From assembly GCA_934122385.1 (NCBI GenBank), contig CAKOWP010000017.1, positions 1 through 21,552 on the forward strand: DNA of 21,552 bases, read 5' to 3'. Both the position numbers and the translations under genes were made by a program. Source of the stretch: an uncultured Clostridia bacterium. Lineage in GTDB: Bacteria > Bacillota > Clostridia > TANB77 > CAG-508. Shown here piece after piece: positions 7,099-14,834 of the stretch (position 1 is the first letter of the stretch; each line of letters starts with the position of its first letter). Below the pieces are notes generated by a model that saw only the letters and a program-made list of their open reading frames with translations, did not search any database and had not been told where the DNA came from.

Positions 7099-7212
7099 CG
7101 ACTTTTTCATTCTCCGTTTGTTTTTTGGTGGAGTTAAAACCGCTTTTTCATTCTCCGTTTGTTTTTTGGTGGAGTTAAAACCGCTTTTTATTTAGTAGTT
7201 AGCTATATTAGT
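7084..7212 (-). ncRNA. toxI: ToxI-type antitoxin RNA with two 41-nt tandem repeats
   Basis: Two exact 41-nt units occupy 7102-7142 and 7143-7183. Each, read on the minus strand, starts CGGTTTTAACTCCACC and ends GGAGAATGAAAAAG; an extra AAAAAG precedes the first unit, so every unit is bounded by AAAAAG, a plausible ToxN cut site. CTCC early in the unit can pair with GGAG late in it, consistent with the pseudoknot that ToxI repeats adopt. The RNA lies between a consensus promoter and an attenuator, directly upstream of a ToxN homologue. The ends given are approximate: promoter-based 5' end, attenuator-based 3' end. Confidence 0.85.
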
Positions 7213-7218
7213 ATACTA

Positions 7219-7247
7219 ATTATACTTTATTTTATGTCTATTGTCAA
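7219..7247 (-). promoter_or_regulatory. Consensus sigma-A promoter of the ToxI-toxN locus
   Basis: On the minus strand TTGACA (7242-7247) and TATAAT (7219-7224), both perfect consensus, are separated by exactly 17 nt. The predicted RNA start is about 30 nt upstream of the first ToxI repeat. Strong constitutive transcription is expected for a type III antitoxin. Confidence 0.9.
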
Positions 7248-7323
7248 CAAAAAAATTTCGACAAAATATGACAAAATTGCTATTTAAAGGCAAATAATGT
7301 ATGCACTAATATATTAAAAATTC

Positions 7324-9634
7324 CTAATCTTGTGCAATCATTCTCAACTTAAACTCCAAACCAGTATTACGCTTTTTGCTATCAACATTTTGAACCATAT
7401 AACTAACAACCCTATCACTACCAACAATAATCAAAAGCTTTTTAGCTCTAGTAATACCCGTATATAATAAATTTCTAGTTAACAACATTGGAGCTGATGC
7501 AGGAGCCAACATTATAACAACATCAAACTCACTTCCGTTGTGCCTTGTGTATTGTAATAGCATAACTATGTTCTATTTGGTCCAAATCTGAGTACTCATA
7601 CCAAGCAACTTTTTCGTCATCAAATTGAATTTTAACAACCTTTTCTCTTTCGTCAATTTCTATTATAGTTCCAATTTCGCCATTAAACACACCTGTGCCT
7701 ATTTCCTTTTTATCCTTTGGTTTTGCAAGATACATTGATGCCCAGCTATTTTCTTCTGATTTTCCATCTATTTTTTCTGCTCCAAATAGGCTTGATTCTC
7801 TTTCCCAAGTAATATCATAATTGTTTTTTATTTGCATTACTCTATCGCCAACTCTATAAACCACATCACCCATTTTTCTTTCTGGCAACTCGTCTACATT
7901 TGGATTTAAAACTGCTTGTAATGCTTTATTTAATTCTCTAGTTCCTAAAGGTCCTTTTTTAGTTGGAGTTAGAACTTGAATATTTTTGAAAAAGTCATAA
8001 TTTCCAAACTTTTCCAATCTTCCAGTTGACAAACTGATTACTTCCTGCAACATTTTTTCTGTTGAATTTTGTTTTATAAAGAAGAAGTCTTGTTTTGTAT
8101 CTTCTTCAATTTCGTCATCATCATTTTTGATAAATCCAAGTCCGCTGTTTACTCTATGGGCATTTAAGACTATTTTACTTTTTGCAGCTTGTCTAAAAAT
8201 TTTATCTAATTTGACAGTATTAATGGTCTCAGAATTTATCAAATCTTTCAAAACACTTCCTGGTCCTACTGATGCTAATTGGTCTACATCTCCTACCAAA
8301 ATTAGTTTTGTGCCTTGATATATACAATTTAACAAATAATCCATTATAAACATATCAACCATTGACAATTCGTCAACAACTATCAAATCTGCATCTATAG
8401 GTTCTCCCTTATAATCGCTATGTCTTGAATAAATACCTTCGTCATCCAGCTTCCCAATTCCTAGTAATCTATGCAAAGTTGATGCTTCTCTTCCTGTTGC
8501 CTCTGTCATTTTCTTTGCAGCACGTCCAGTTGGGGCAGTAAGCACAACCTTTTTCTTTCTTTCCTCAAATAAATCAATTATCGTTTTTATAATTGTTGTT
8601 TTTCCTGTACCAGGTCCACCTGTTATAATAGTAACATTGCTATCATTTATTGATAAAACTGCTTCTCTTTGCTTTTCTGATAATTCTATATTTGACTTTT
8701 TCTCTACACCTTTTAGTGCATTTTCAATATGTTCTATTTTCTTTACATTTTTACTTTTATCTAATCTGATAATTCTTGTTGCAATTTCTTTTTCTACATT
8801 ATAAAAATTTTTTAAGTAAATCCATTCTGAGTTATCCCTTGTTTCAACATAGATTTCGTCTTTTGCCTTTAAATTGATTATATTATCTTCAACTGCCTCT
8901 GTTGTTACATCTAATAGTGATATTACATATTCGATTAAATTTTGTTTTATAACACATGAATGTCCATTATATGTAGCCTTAATAAGTCCATATTTTATAC
9001 CACTTTCAACTCTCTTTTGATTATCATAACTTATTCCAAGTTTTAATGCCATTTGGTCTATTTGCTTAAAGTCAACTCCACGAGCCATATCAATTAAAAT
9101 ATATGGATTTGATTCAATTTGTTCAATTGCATTTATTCCTAACAAATCATATATCTTTTTTGCATTTTCTGCACCAATTCCGAATCTCTCTAAAAAGCCT
9201 ACAATTTGCCATACTTCCCAATTTTCCAGAAAACTCTCTGACATTTCAATTGCTTTACTTTTTGATATTCCTTTTATTTGAGCTAATTTTTCCGGTTCAA
9301 ATTTAAATACATTTATTGTATCTTCTCCAAATGTTTTTATTATTTTTTTTGCAGTTGCTTCTCTAATCCCTTTAACACTTCCATTTGCTAAGTATTTCTC
9401 TAAAGCACCTAATGTTTCAGGCATCAATTTTTCAAATGTCTCAACTTTAAATTGCCTTCCATAATCTTTATGTTCTACAAACTTTCCTTCAACTTTTAAG
9501 GTATCTCCGCTCTTTACAAATGGCAAATATCCTACTATTGTTGTTTCTTCTTCGTCTGTTTCAAATACCGCTATTGTGTAACTATTTACATCGTTTTGAT
9601 ATATTATGTCTGTTACTTCTCCTTTGATTTCCAA
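7324..9634 (-). CDS. recD2: RecD2 (RecD/TraA-type) DNA helicase (one +1 frameshift)
   Basis: An SF1B 5'-3' helicase of 769 aa after correction. It starts at TTG (9634) behind AAAGGAGA. In order: an N-terminal OB-like region, helix-hairpin-helix repeats (NGSVKGIREATAKKII and following), Walker A GGPGTGKTT near residue 345, Walker B DADLIVVDELSMVD, a Q/R segment DKIFRQA, motif V SYAITIHKAQGSEF and motif VI NLLYTGITRAKKLLIIVG. The 0-frame reads CAA CGG AAG TGA and stops at 7529 right inside motif V; skipping the C at 7537 restores HKAQGSEFD and continues to 7324. The 0-frame product lacks motif VI (arginine finger) and should be inactive. RecD2 acts in DNA repair without RecBC. A terminator separates it from the upstream gene, so it probably has its own promoter. 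Confidence 0.9.
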
Positions 9635-9698
9635 TAATGTTCTCTCCTTTATTTAACTTATATCTCTTTTTCTGTTTTATTAGTTTATCATATATATA

Positions 9699-9728
9699 CA
9701 GAAAAAACAATAGAAAAATTCTATTGTT
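9699..9728 (-). terminator. Intrinsic terminator overlapping the stop of the upstream membrane protein gene
   Basis: AACAATAGAA (9706-9715) pairs perfectly with TTCTATTGTT (9719-9728) around a 3-nt loop, and the minus strand continues with six Ts before CTG. The stop codon (9721-9723) is inside the stem. Confidence 0.85.
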
Positions 9729-10074
9729 CATCCACATTATCCATTATTTCTTTGCAGTCTTTCCACGATGTTACTTTTAAAATATCATAATCTTTTGATA
9801 GTTTTCTTACAATATCTTTTGTATTGTCACTAGAATTTAAATCTGCAACAATTATATTTTTCAAATATTCTTCTCGTCCATACAGTATCTTAAATAAAAT
9901 CGAACGCATAAATCCTTCGATTTTTTCTTCTTGATTTTTTACCGCGATTATCACATAAATTCCATCTGATTTGAATTTTGTATATGTACTTATATAAATA
10001 ATATTTTTTATAATCTCAAATAAACCATAAATGGCTAATGTCCAAAATATTGTATTTGTTATAAATTCCAACAT
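9721..10074 (-). CDS. Hypothetical membrane-anchored protein with a glycosyltransferase-like fragment
   Basis: A 117-aa protein. Residues ~5-28 (ITNTIFWTLAIYGLFEIIKN) form one hydrophobic segment. The rest reads YVIIAVKNQEEKIEGFMRSI, then NIIVADLNSSDNTKDIVRKL, which resembles the first strand-helix and the DxxSxDxT segment of GT2 glycosyltransferases. It is far too short for a full enzyme and lacks the later catalytic parts, so activity is doubtful. It starts at ATG 10074 behind GGGGGC. It follows the YgjP-like peptidase gene and ends at a strong terminator. The GT2 resemblance is weak; treat it as hypothetical. Confidence 0.65.
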   Translation of the reverse strand: MLEFITNTIFWTLAIYGLFEIIKNIIYISTYTKFKSDGIYVIIAVKNQEEKIEGFMRSILFKILYGREEYLKNIIVADLNSSDNTKDIVRKLSKDYDILKVTSWKDCKEIMDNVDEQ

Positions 10075-10169
10075 TTTAAAGCCCCCTATGGTTTATTATA
10101 TGATTTTTATTTTTTGTTGTTACTATATAAATTATTATACTATTTTGTTAAATTCAGGAATTATATATA

Positions 10170-10664
10170 TTATTTAAATTCCTTTTTTACTTGTTTATAG
10201 TCTGGCATATATTTTTCTACTAGATTCCAAAAATCTTTTGAATGGTTCATATATTTTATATGACAGAATTCATGTAAGATTACATATCTTATGGCTTGTT
10301 CACTATATTTTATAAGTTCTAAATTTATTGTTATATTCTTTTTGCTCGAACAGCTTCCCCATGCATATTTTATTTTCTTTATTGTGATTTTATTTGGCAC
10401 TAATCCTGTTTGTTTTATTAATTCATTTACATTTTTTTCTACAATTTCCTTGAATTCTTCCTTTGTATACAGTATTTTCTTTTCTTGTTTTTTTGTTTCT
10501 TTTTCTGTTGTTTTTTGTATCCATTCTGATTTTTGTTCTAGTATTTTTTCTATTTCTTTTTTGGTTACTCTCCTTGGTGCTTTTACTATTACTTTTCCGT
10601 CTTTTATTTGAATGTATATATTTTTTATTTTTGAGTATTTTATTTCATATTCTATGTTGTTCAT
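10170..10664 (-). CDS. YgjP-like (DUF45) zinc metallopeptidase domain protein
   Basis: A 164-aa protein of the YgjP/DUF45 (M48-like) family. The zinc-binding motif is HEFCH (HExxH) within VILHEFCHIKYMNHSKDFWN near residues 130-149, with the NHSKDFW segment typical of the family. Upstream are the conserved RRVTKKEIEKILEQKSEWI block and KYAWGSCSSKKNITINLELI. There is no signal peptide, so it is cytoplasmic. Its substrate is unknown; in other bacteria the family is often near restriction or helicase genes. It starts at ATG 10664 behind TGGAGAA. It is followed on the same strand by the 117-aa membrane protein. Confidence 0.88.
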   Translation of the reverse strand: MNNIEYEIKYSKIKNIYIQIKDGKVIVKAPRRVTKKEIEKILEQKSEWIQKTTEKETKKQEKKILYTKEEFKEIVEKNVNELIKQTGLVPNKITIKKIKYAWGSCSSKKNITINLELIKYSEQAIRYVILHEFCHIKYMNHSKDFWNLVEKYMPDYKQVKKEFK

Positions 10665-10766
10665 ATTGTTTTCTCCATATATTTTATTTTTGCTTTTTTA
10701 TAAAAGCATCTATATAATACATCAAAAAGACGATTTTTGCAAAAAAGTTTTACTTTCTATTTTTTA

Positions 10767-11384
10767 CTATTTTAAATACATTTCACAATGAGTAGGTGCA
10801 ATTGCTGTAATTCTTAATCCGTTTGTATTATGAATGTAGATATTTTTATTATTACTTAATGAAAAAAATCCTAAAGTCCAATCTGAACTAATTGTTATTC
10901 CTGTTCCTGCCATATAATTTGCTATTTCAGGAGCTGATTTATCTTGTCCCTCAAAATTCAAATTTGGCAAATTATCTATAAAATCAAGATTTAAAATTTT
11001 TGACATATTTGGTATATTAACTTCTTTATAATAAAAATTAACTTCTAATAATTCATTGTTTTTATCATATTTTACAAATCCATTTAGTCCATATGGATTA
11101 TACGTTGAATCTAATTCACTTAATTTATATATTTTTACAGAACTACTACTTTCAGAACGTGTATAAGAATCTATTTGTTGTTCATATTCTGCTAAAGTAT
11201 AATTTTGAATCTCTTCAGATTCTTTTACTTTATTTTTAGCCAATTGTGCTTTTTCAAAAAGCCCTGTATTTGTTAAAGCTTGTATCCCAACTCCTGCCAA
11301 AATTAATAAAATAATAATTGTTATAACTAGTGCTATAAGAGTAATTCCCATTGAATTTTTAAAATTTCTTTTCATTCTTTTCAT
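10767..11384 (-). CDS. Prepilin-like N-terminal protein, unknown C-terminal domain
   Basis: A 205-aa protein. After a basic start (MKRMKRNFKNSM), residues ~13-38 (GITLIALVITIIILLILAGV) form the prepilin-like helix, with G at -1 but no Glu at +5. GLFEKAQLAKNKVKES follows, nearly the same as in the 544-aa protein at the left of the window. The remaining ~150 residues are a small, probably extracellular domain with no motif I recognise (TYNPYGLNGFVKYDKN, MAGTGITISSDWTLGFFSLS). It is not an FGE-fold protein and shows no VR-like end. It is divergent from an XRE regulator with a palindromic operator over its promoter. It is probably a pseudopilin or surface protein; the partner machinery is not in the window. 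Confidence 0.75.
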   Translation of the reverse strand: MKRMKRNFKNSMGITLIALVITIIILLILAGVGIQALTNTGLFEKAQLAKNKVKESEEIQNYTLAEYEQQIDSYTRSESSSSVKIYKLSELDSTYNPYGLNGFVKYDKNNELLEVNFYYKEVNIPNMSKILNLDFIDNLPNLNFEGQDKSAPEIANYMAGTGITISSDWTLGFFSLSNNKNIYIHNTNGLRITAIAPTHCEMYLK

Positions 11385-11416
11385 CCTTCCTCATTTGTTT
11401 TCATTGAAATTAAAAT

Positions 11417-11431
11417 ACAGGTTGTTCCTGT
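11417..11431. promoter_or_regulatory. Palindromic operator over the transcription start of the second prepilin-like gene
   Basis: ACAGGTTGTTCCTGT is ACAGG-5 nt-CCTGT, a perfect inverted repeat. It lies 7 nt downstream of the -10 of the minus-strand gene. A second copy (11523-11537) is on the regulator side. It is probably bound by the XRE protein at 11619. Confidence 0.65.
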
Positions 11432-11437
11432 AAAATA

Positions 11438-11466
11438 AATATATCATATTATACTATCAATTTCAA
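11438..11466 (-). promoter_or_regulatory. Promoter of the second prepilin-like gene
   Basis: On the minus strand TTGAAA (11461-11466) and TATATT (11438-11443) are 17 nt apart. The palindrome at 11417-11431 covers the expected start site, so repression by occlusion is likely. Confidence 0.55.
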
Positions 11467-11522
11467 CACATCACATTAATGTCATATATTTGTAAAAAAA
11501 AAGAAATAATTTTGTAATATTT

Positions 11523-11537
11523 GCAGTTTGTTCCTGT
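11523..11537. promoter_or_regulatory. Second copy of the operator, in the XRE gene promoter region
   Basis: GCAGTTTGTTCCTGT shares TTGTTCCTGTAA with the first copy and keeps an imperfect palindrome. It lies just upstream of a TATAAT at 11547-11552, in the -35 region of the plus-strand regulator, which suggests autoregulation. Confidence 0.6.
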
Positions 11538-11618
11538 AAGCAATCATATAATTTTGTTATACAATATCAAAAAATGAGTTAACTTATTGATTAATTATAT
11601 GAAAGGAACCAACAAGAA

Positions 11619-11879
11619 ATGAAAGTAAAAACATTGAATGGAAATGTAAATATAATTGGAAAAAATATAAAAAAATATAGGACATTAAGAAAAATGTCTC
11701 AACCCGAAATTTGCAAACAATTAGATTTGTTAGGAGTAACAATGTACAATTGTGACATATATGAAATTGAATATGGAAAAAAGACCGTAAAAGATTTTGA
11801 AGTTTTAGCTTTTTGTAAGGTCCTTGGCATTACTTTAGAAGATTTATATTCTGGAACAGAAAAATACTACGAAGCATAA
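11619..11879 (+). CDS. XRE-like HTH transcriptional regulator
   Basis: An 86-aa protein that is one helix-turn-helix domain: IGKNIKKYRTLRKMSQPEIC, KQLDLLGVTMYNCDIYEIEY, then VLAFCKVLGITLEDLYSG. The pattern (RxxRKMSQxEIxxQL...IxxIExGxRxVxDxEVxAxAKxLGVxxxxL) is typical of small Clostridia XRE regulators. It starts at ATG 11619 behind AAAGGA. There is no sensor domain. It is divergent from the 205-aa prepilin-like gene with two TTGTTCCTGTAA operator copies between them. It repeats the gene arrangement at the left end of the window, but its sequence is not a close copy of the other regulator. Its targets are inferred from position. Confidence 0.85.
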   Translation: MKVKTLNGNVNIIGKNIKKYRTLRKMSQPEICKQLDLLGVTMYNCDIYEIEYGKKTVKDFEVLAFCKVLGITLEDLYSGTEKYYEA

Positions 11880-11909
11880 AATTTATTCTTAACTATTTTT
11901 ATATAGCTC

Positions 11910-11951
11910 AATAGACCACAAATATTTTTCATATCTATGGTCTATTTTTAT
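11910..11951 (+). terminator. Intrinsic terminator of the XRE gene
   Basis: AATAGACCA (11910-11918) pairs with TGGTCTATT (11938-11946), followed on plus by TTTATTATT. The 19-nt loop can pair further through ATAT repeats. On the minus strand the stem lacks a T run, so it mainly serves the plus-strand gene. Confidence 0.7.
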
Positions 11952-11970
11952 TATTATATATTTACCTAAT

Positions 11971-12405
11971 CTACGCCATTACAGCTTTTAACATCCAAAT
12001 TATTTTTCCGTATTCCATAATATATTCATCAATTAAAGCTGAAGTAGCATATTTTTTCTGATTATCAGCTTCCTCTTTTATTGATACAGCCTTATCTTTC
12101 AATTCTTTATAATCAGTAATTAAATTTTTGTATATTTCTTCTGAATTGATTTTTTTATTTTCTGCTTCTTTTATTTTTGAAATTTCCATATAATCCTTTA
12201 ATGTTCCTAATGGTTGACCACCTAATATTAATATGTGTTCTGCAATTTCGTCTACTTGTTCATTTATTTCATTATACAATTCTTCTAATTTTGAATGTAC
12301 TTGAAAAAAATCTTTTCCTTGTATATTCCAATGGTAATTTTGTAATTTTCTATAAAAAACATTTAAATCTGCCAAAAATTCGTTTAAAATTTTTTCTAAT
12401 TCCAT
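11971..12405 (-). CDS. dps: Dps/ferritin-like DNA-protection and iron-storage protein
   Basis: A 144-aa four-helix Dps-family protein. Residues at the inter-subunit ferroxidase centre are visible with Dps spacing: H25 and H37 (NYHWNIQGKDFFQVHSK), E41 where Asp is usual, D52 and E56 (EQVDEIAEH). It should form a 12-subunit cage that oxidises Fe(II) with peroxide and stores iron in the cytoplasm. The start at ATG 12405 is preceded by AAAGTGAGG. The N-terminus is short, without the Lys-rich tail that binds DNA in E. coli Dps, so DNA binding is uncertain. It follows fhs by 106 nt. The start codon and ribosome site sit in an 11-bp hairpin, a possible control point. Confidence 0.9.
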   Translation of the reverse strand: MELEKILNEFLADLNVFYRKLQNYHWNIQGKDFFQVHSKLEELYNEINEQVDEIAEHILILGGQPLGTLKDYMEISKIKEAENKKINSEEIYKNLITDYKELKDKAVSIKEEADNQKKYATSALIDEYIMEYGKIIWMLKAVMA

Positions 12406-12436
12406 AATAAAACCTCACTTTCTCTGTTTTATTATG
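12403..12436 (-). promoter_or_regulatory. 11-bp hairpin enclosing the dps ribosome site and start codon
   Basis: CATAATAAAAC (12403-12413) and GTTTTATTATG (12426-12436) are perfect complements around a 12-nt loop. In the mRNA the ATG closes the 3' arm and the GTGAG ribosome site is in the loop. It could be a DNA operator or an RNA structure that limits initiation. The palindrome is seen; its role is inferred. Confidence 0.6.
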
Positions 12437-12511
12437 AACTTGAAAATTAATTTTATTCTTGTTTTTGACAGATTTTTATTTACAATTATATTCAAAAAAT
12501 TTTTTTATTTT

Positions 12512-14173
12512 TTAAAAAATTCCTACTACTTCTCCATTATCGTCTACGTCTATGCTTTCTGCTGCAGGAACTCGTGGAAGTCCTGGCATTGTCATAATCT
12601 TTCCAGCAATTGCAACAACAAAACCAGCACCTGCCTTTAAATTAATATCTCTTATTGTAATTTTAAATGACTCTTTACATTCCAAATTTTTGGCATCATC
12701 AGACAAAGAATATTGAGTTTTAGCAATACATACTGGTAATTCACCAAACCCAAGTTTTTCTATTCTTTCTATTTCTTCAATAGCTTTTTCAGAAAACTCA
12801 ACTTCTGTTGCTCCATAAATTTCTTTTGCAACTTTTTGTATTTTTGTTTTTATATCGTCTTGATTTTCGTAAATATATTTAAAATTTTCTTGAACATTTG
12901 TCAATTTTACCAATTTTTTTGCAATATCAATTGCACCATTTCCACCTTTTGCCCATCCTTCTACAACACTTGATTCTATTCCGTTTTTTGCTAAATCGGC
13001 TTGTACATATTCAATTTCTTCTGAAGTATCTGTATTGTATTTATTTATTGCAACTATAACATTTAGACCAAACTTGTTTTTCAAGTTTTCAATATGTTTA
13101 TATAAATTTTTCATACCATTTTGTAGGCCTTCAAAATTTTCTTTTTGTATTTTTTCTTTTTCAACTCCACCATGATATTTTAATGCTTTAATTGTTGCAA
13201 CAATTACAACTGCGTCAGGTTTTATTTGCGCTTTTCTACATTTTATATCCAAAAATTTTTCAGCACCCAAATCTGCTCCAAATCCTGCTTCCGTAATAGT
13301 ATAGTCTGCTAACTTCATTGCCATTTTTGTTGCAATTACACTATTGCATCCATGTGCAATATTTGCAAATGGTCCGCCATGAATTATTGCTGGAGTATGT
13401 TCTAATGTTTGTACCAAATTAGGTTTTATGGCATCTTTTAATAATACAGTCATTGCTCCTTCTACTTTTAAATCTTTAGCATATACAGGTTGCTTTTGTG
13501 AATTATAACCTACAATTATATTTCCTAACTTGTATTTTAAATCTTTCAAATTTTCAGCCAAACACAATATTGCCATAATTTCAGAAGCCACTGTTATATC
13601 AAATCCATCTTCTCTTGGAACAATATTTTTCTCTCCTGAAAGTCCTGTTTGAACTTTTCTTAATTGTCTATCATTTAAATCAACACATCTTTTCCATGTT
13701 ACTTCTTGGATATCCAATTCATTTCCAAAATATATGTGATTATCTATCATACTTGAAAGAAGATTATTGGCTGATGTTATTGCGTGAATATCTCCTGTAA
13801 AATGAAGATTTATATCTTCCATTGGTGCTACTTGTACATGTCCGCCACCTGTTGCCCCACCTTTTATTCCAAATACAGGACCTAGTGAAGGTTCTCTTAG
13901 AGCTAATATTGACTTTTTACCAATTTTAGATAATCCATCTGCTATAGCTATTGAAACTGTAGTTTTTCCTTCACCTAATGGTGTTGGATTTATAGCTGTA
14001 ACTAATATTAATTTTCCATCTTTTTTATTGTTTAATTTTTCATATACTGAATTAGAAATCTTTGCCTTATATTTTCCATAGCATTCAATATCTTCTTCTT
14101 TGATATTTAATTTTTTTGCTATTTTCTCAATTTTTTCTAATTTTGTATTTCTTGCAATTTCAATATCTGTCAT
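12512..14173 (-). CDS. fhs: Formate-tetrahydrofolate ligase
   Basis: A 553-aa enzyme of full family length. It makes 10-formyl-THF from formate, THF and ATP in one-carbon metabolism (the methyl branch of the Wood-Ljungdahl pathway in acetogens, purine and formyl-Met supply elsewhere). Visible signatures: the ATP loop VTAINPTPLGEGKTTVSI near residues 58-75, LREPSLGPVFGIKGGATGGG, HFTGDIHAITSANNLL, HGGPFANIAHGCNS and the C-terminal MPGLPRVPAAESIDVD. It starts at ATG 14173 behind AAAGGAGA. The 5' side abuts a REP-like palindrome. The product feeds Fmt, encoded about 5 kb upstream on the same strand. No other Wood-Ljungdahl gene is in the window. Confidence 0.97.
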   Translation of the reverse strand: MTDIEIARNTKLEKIEKIAKKLNIKEEDIECYGKYKAKISNSVYEKLNNKKDGKLILVTAINPTPLGEGKTTVSIAIADGLSKIGKKSILALREPSLGPVFGIKGGATGGGHVQVAPMEDINLHFTGDIHAITSANNLLSSMIDNHIYFGNELDIQEVTWKRCVDLNDRQLRKVQTGLSGEKNIVPREDGFDITVASEIMAILCLAENLKDLKYKLGNIIVGYNSQKQPVYAKDLKVEGAMTVLLKDAIKPNLVQTLEHTPAIIHGGPFANIAHGCNSVIATKMAMKLADYTITEAGFGADLGAEKFLDIKCRKAQIKPDAVVIVATIKALKYHGGVEKEKIQKENFEGLQNGMKNLYKHIENLKNKFGLNVIVAINKYNTDTSEEIEYVQADLAKNGIESSVVEGWAKGGNGAIDIAKKLVKLTNVQENFKYIYENQDDIKTKIQKVAKEIYGATEVEFSEKAIEEIERIEKLGFGELPVCIAKTQYSLSDDAKNLECKESFKITIRDINLKAGAGFVVAIAGKIMTMPGLPRVPAAESIDVDDNGEVVGIF

Positions 14174-14195
14174 TTCAGCATTCTCCTTTCACTTT

Positions 14196-14322
14196 TGTCC
14201 CTTTGGGGACGGTTCTGTTTGCGACATCGGTTCCAAATGAGACATCTACCATACATAAAAAGTAATATAACCATGTCCCAAACGGAACCGATGTCTCAAA
14301 CAGAACCGTCCCCAAAACGACA
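14196..14322. repeat. REP-like inverted repeat, family A, copy 2
   Basis: The left arm (14196-14245) contains TTGGGGACGGTTCTGTTTG then GACATCGGTTCC; the right arm (14273-14322) is its imperfect inverse over about 50 nt, with a 27-nt AT-rich spacer. It fills the space between fhs and the DUF212 gene and ends 2 nt from the DUF212 stop. It has the same two-part arm as copy 1. Confidence 0.85.
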
Positions 14323-14324
14323 TT

Positions 14325-14765
14325 TTATGCAATAAGTCCTGCTACCACACCAATTAATGCTCCAACAAATACTTGGACAGGTGTATGACCCAAAACTTCA
14401 ACTAATCTTTCTGAAACTTGAACTCCTGTAAGGCCTGGTGTTTCTACTATTTTGTTTAATAAAGCTGCTTGTTTACCAGCAGCTCTCCTTACGCCACATG
14501 CATCATACATAACTACTAAAGCAACTATAAATGAAACAGCAAAAATAGGTGTGTCAACACCTTGATATTTTCCCATTAATGTTGCCAAACTTGTAACAAC
14601 CGCAGAATGAGAGCTTGGCATTCCACCAGCTCCTATTATTCTTTTAAAATTAAATTTCTTTGTTGTTATTAAGTCATATATAACTTTATATGTTTGAATT
14701 AAAAACCATAATAAAAATGGTATATAAATATATTTATTTTGTATAAAACCAATAAAATTATTCAC
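14325..14765 (-). CDS. DUF212 / divergent PAP2 family membrane protein
   Basis: A 146-aa integral membrane protein of the DUF212 (divergent PAP2-like) family. Family motif GAGGMPSSHSAVVTSLAT is at residues ~45-62, then ACGVRRAAGKQA, and LTGVQVSERLVEVLGHTPVQ before a final helix (VFVGALIGVVAGLIA). It has about four membrane segments. The GMPSSHSA signature resembles the phosphatase motif of PAP2 enzymes, but the substrate is unknown. I choose GTG at 14765 because GAAAGGA lies upstream at normal spacing and homologues start near this point; the ATG at 14783 has no ribosome site and adds only six residues. It is downstream of xseB, its stop abutting a REP element. Confidence 0.9.
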   Translation of the reverse strand: MNNFIGFIQNKYIYIPFLLWFLIQTYKVIYDLITTKKFNFKRIIGAGGMPSSHSAVVTSLATLMGKYQGVDTPIFAVSFIVALVVMYDACGVRRAAGKQAALLNKIVETPGLTGVQVSERLVEVLGHTPVQVFVGALIGVVAGLIA

Positions 14766-14834
14766 TTCTGCTTTTCCTTTCATACTATTTTTTGCTTTTT
14801 TGTTGCTGATTTCTACACTATTTTTACTCTTTTA

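Noticed and set aside
7102..7183. Tandem 41-nt repeats as a CRISPR array
   Set aside because: The units are contiguous with no spacers, lie behind a consensus promoter and directly precede a ToxN homologue, so they are ToxI repeats.
7324..7563. A separate 79-aa gene downstream of recD2
   Set aside because: It is the C-terminal piece of RecD2 (motif V end and motif VI) with no ribosome site; one skipped base joins it to the main frame.
10690..10712. GCTTTT/AAAAGC hairpin as a terminator of the second prepilin-like gene
   Set aside because: The minus strand continues with A-rich sequence, not T-rich, so there is no U tract.
12403..12436. PerR or Fur box in front of dps
   Set aside because: The palindrome CATAATAAAAC-12-GTTTTATTATG does not fit the TTATAATNATTATAA pattern and its arms are too far apart.
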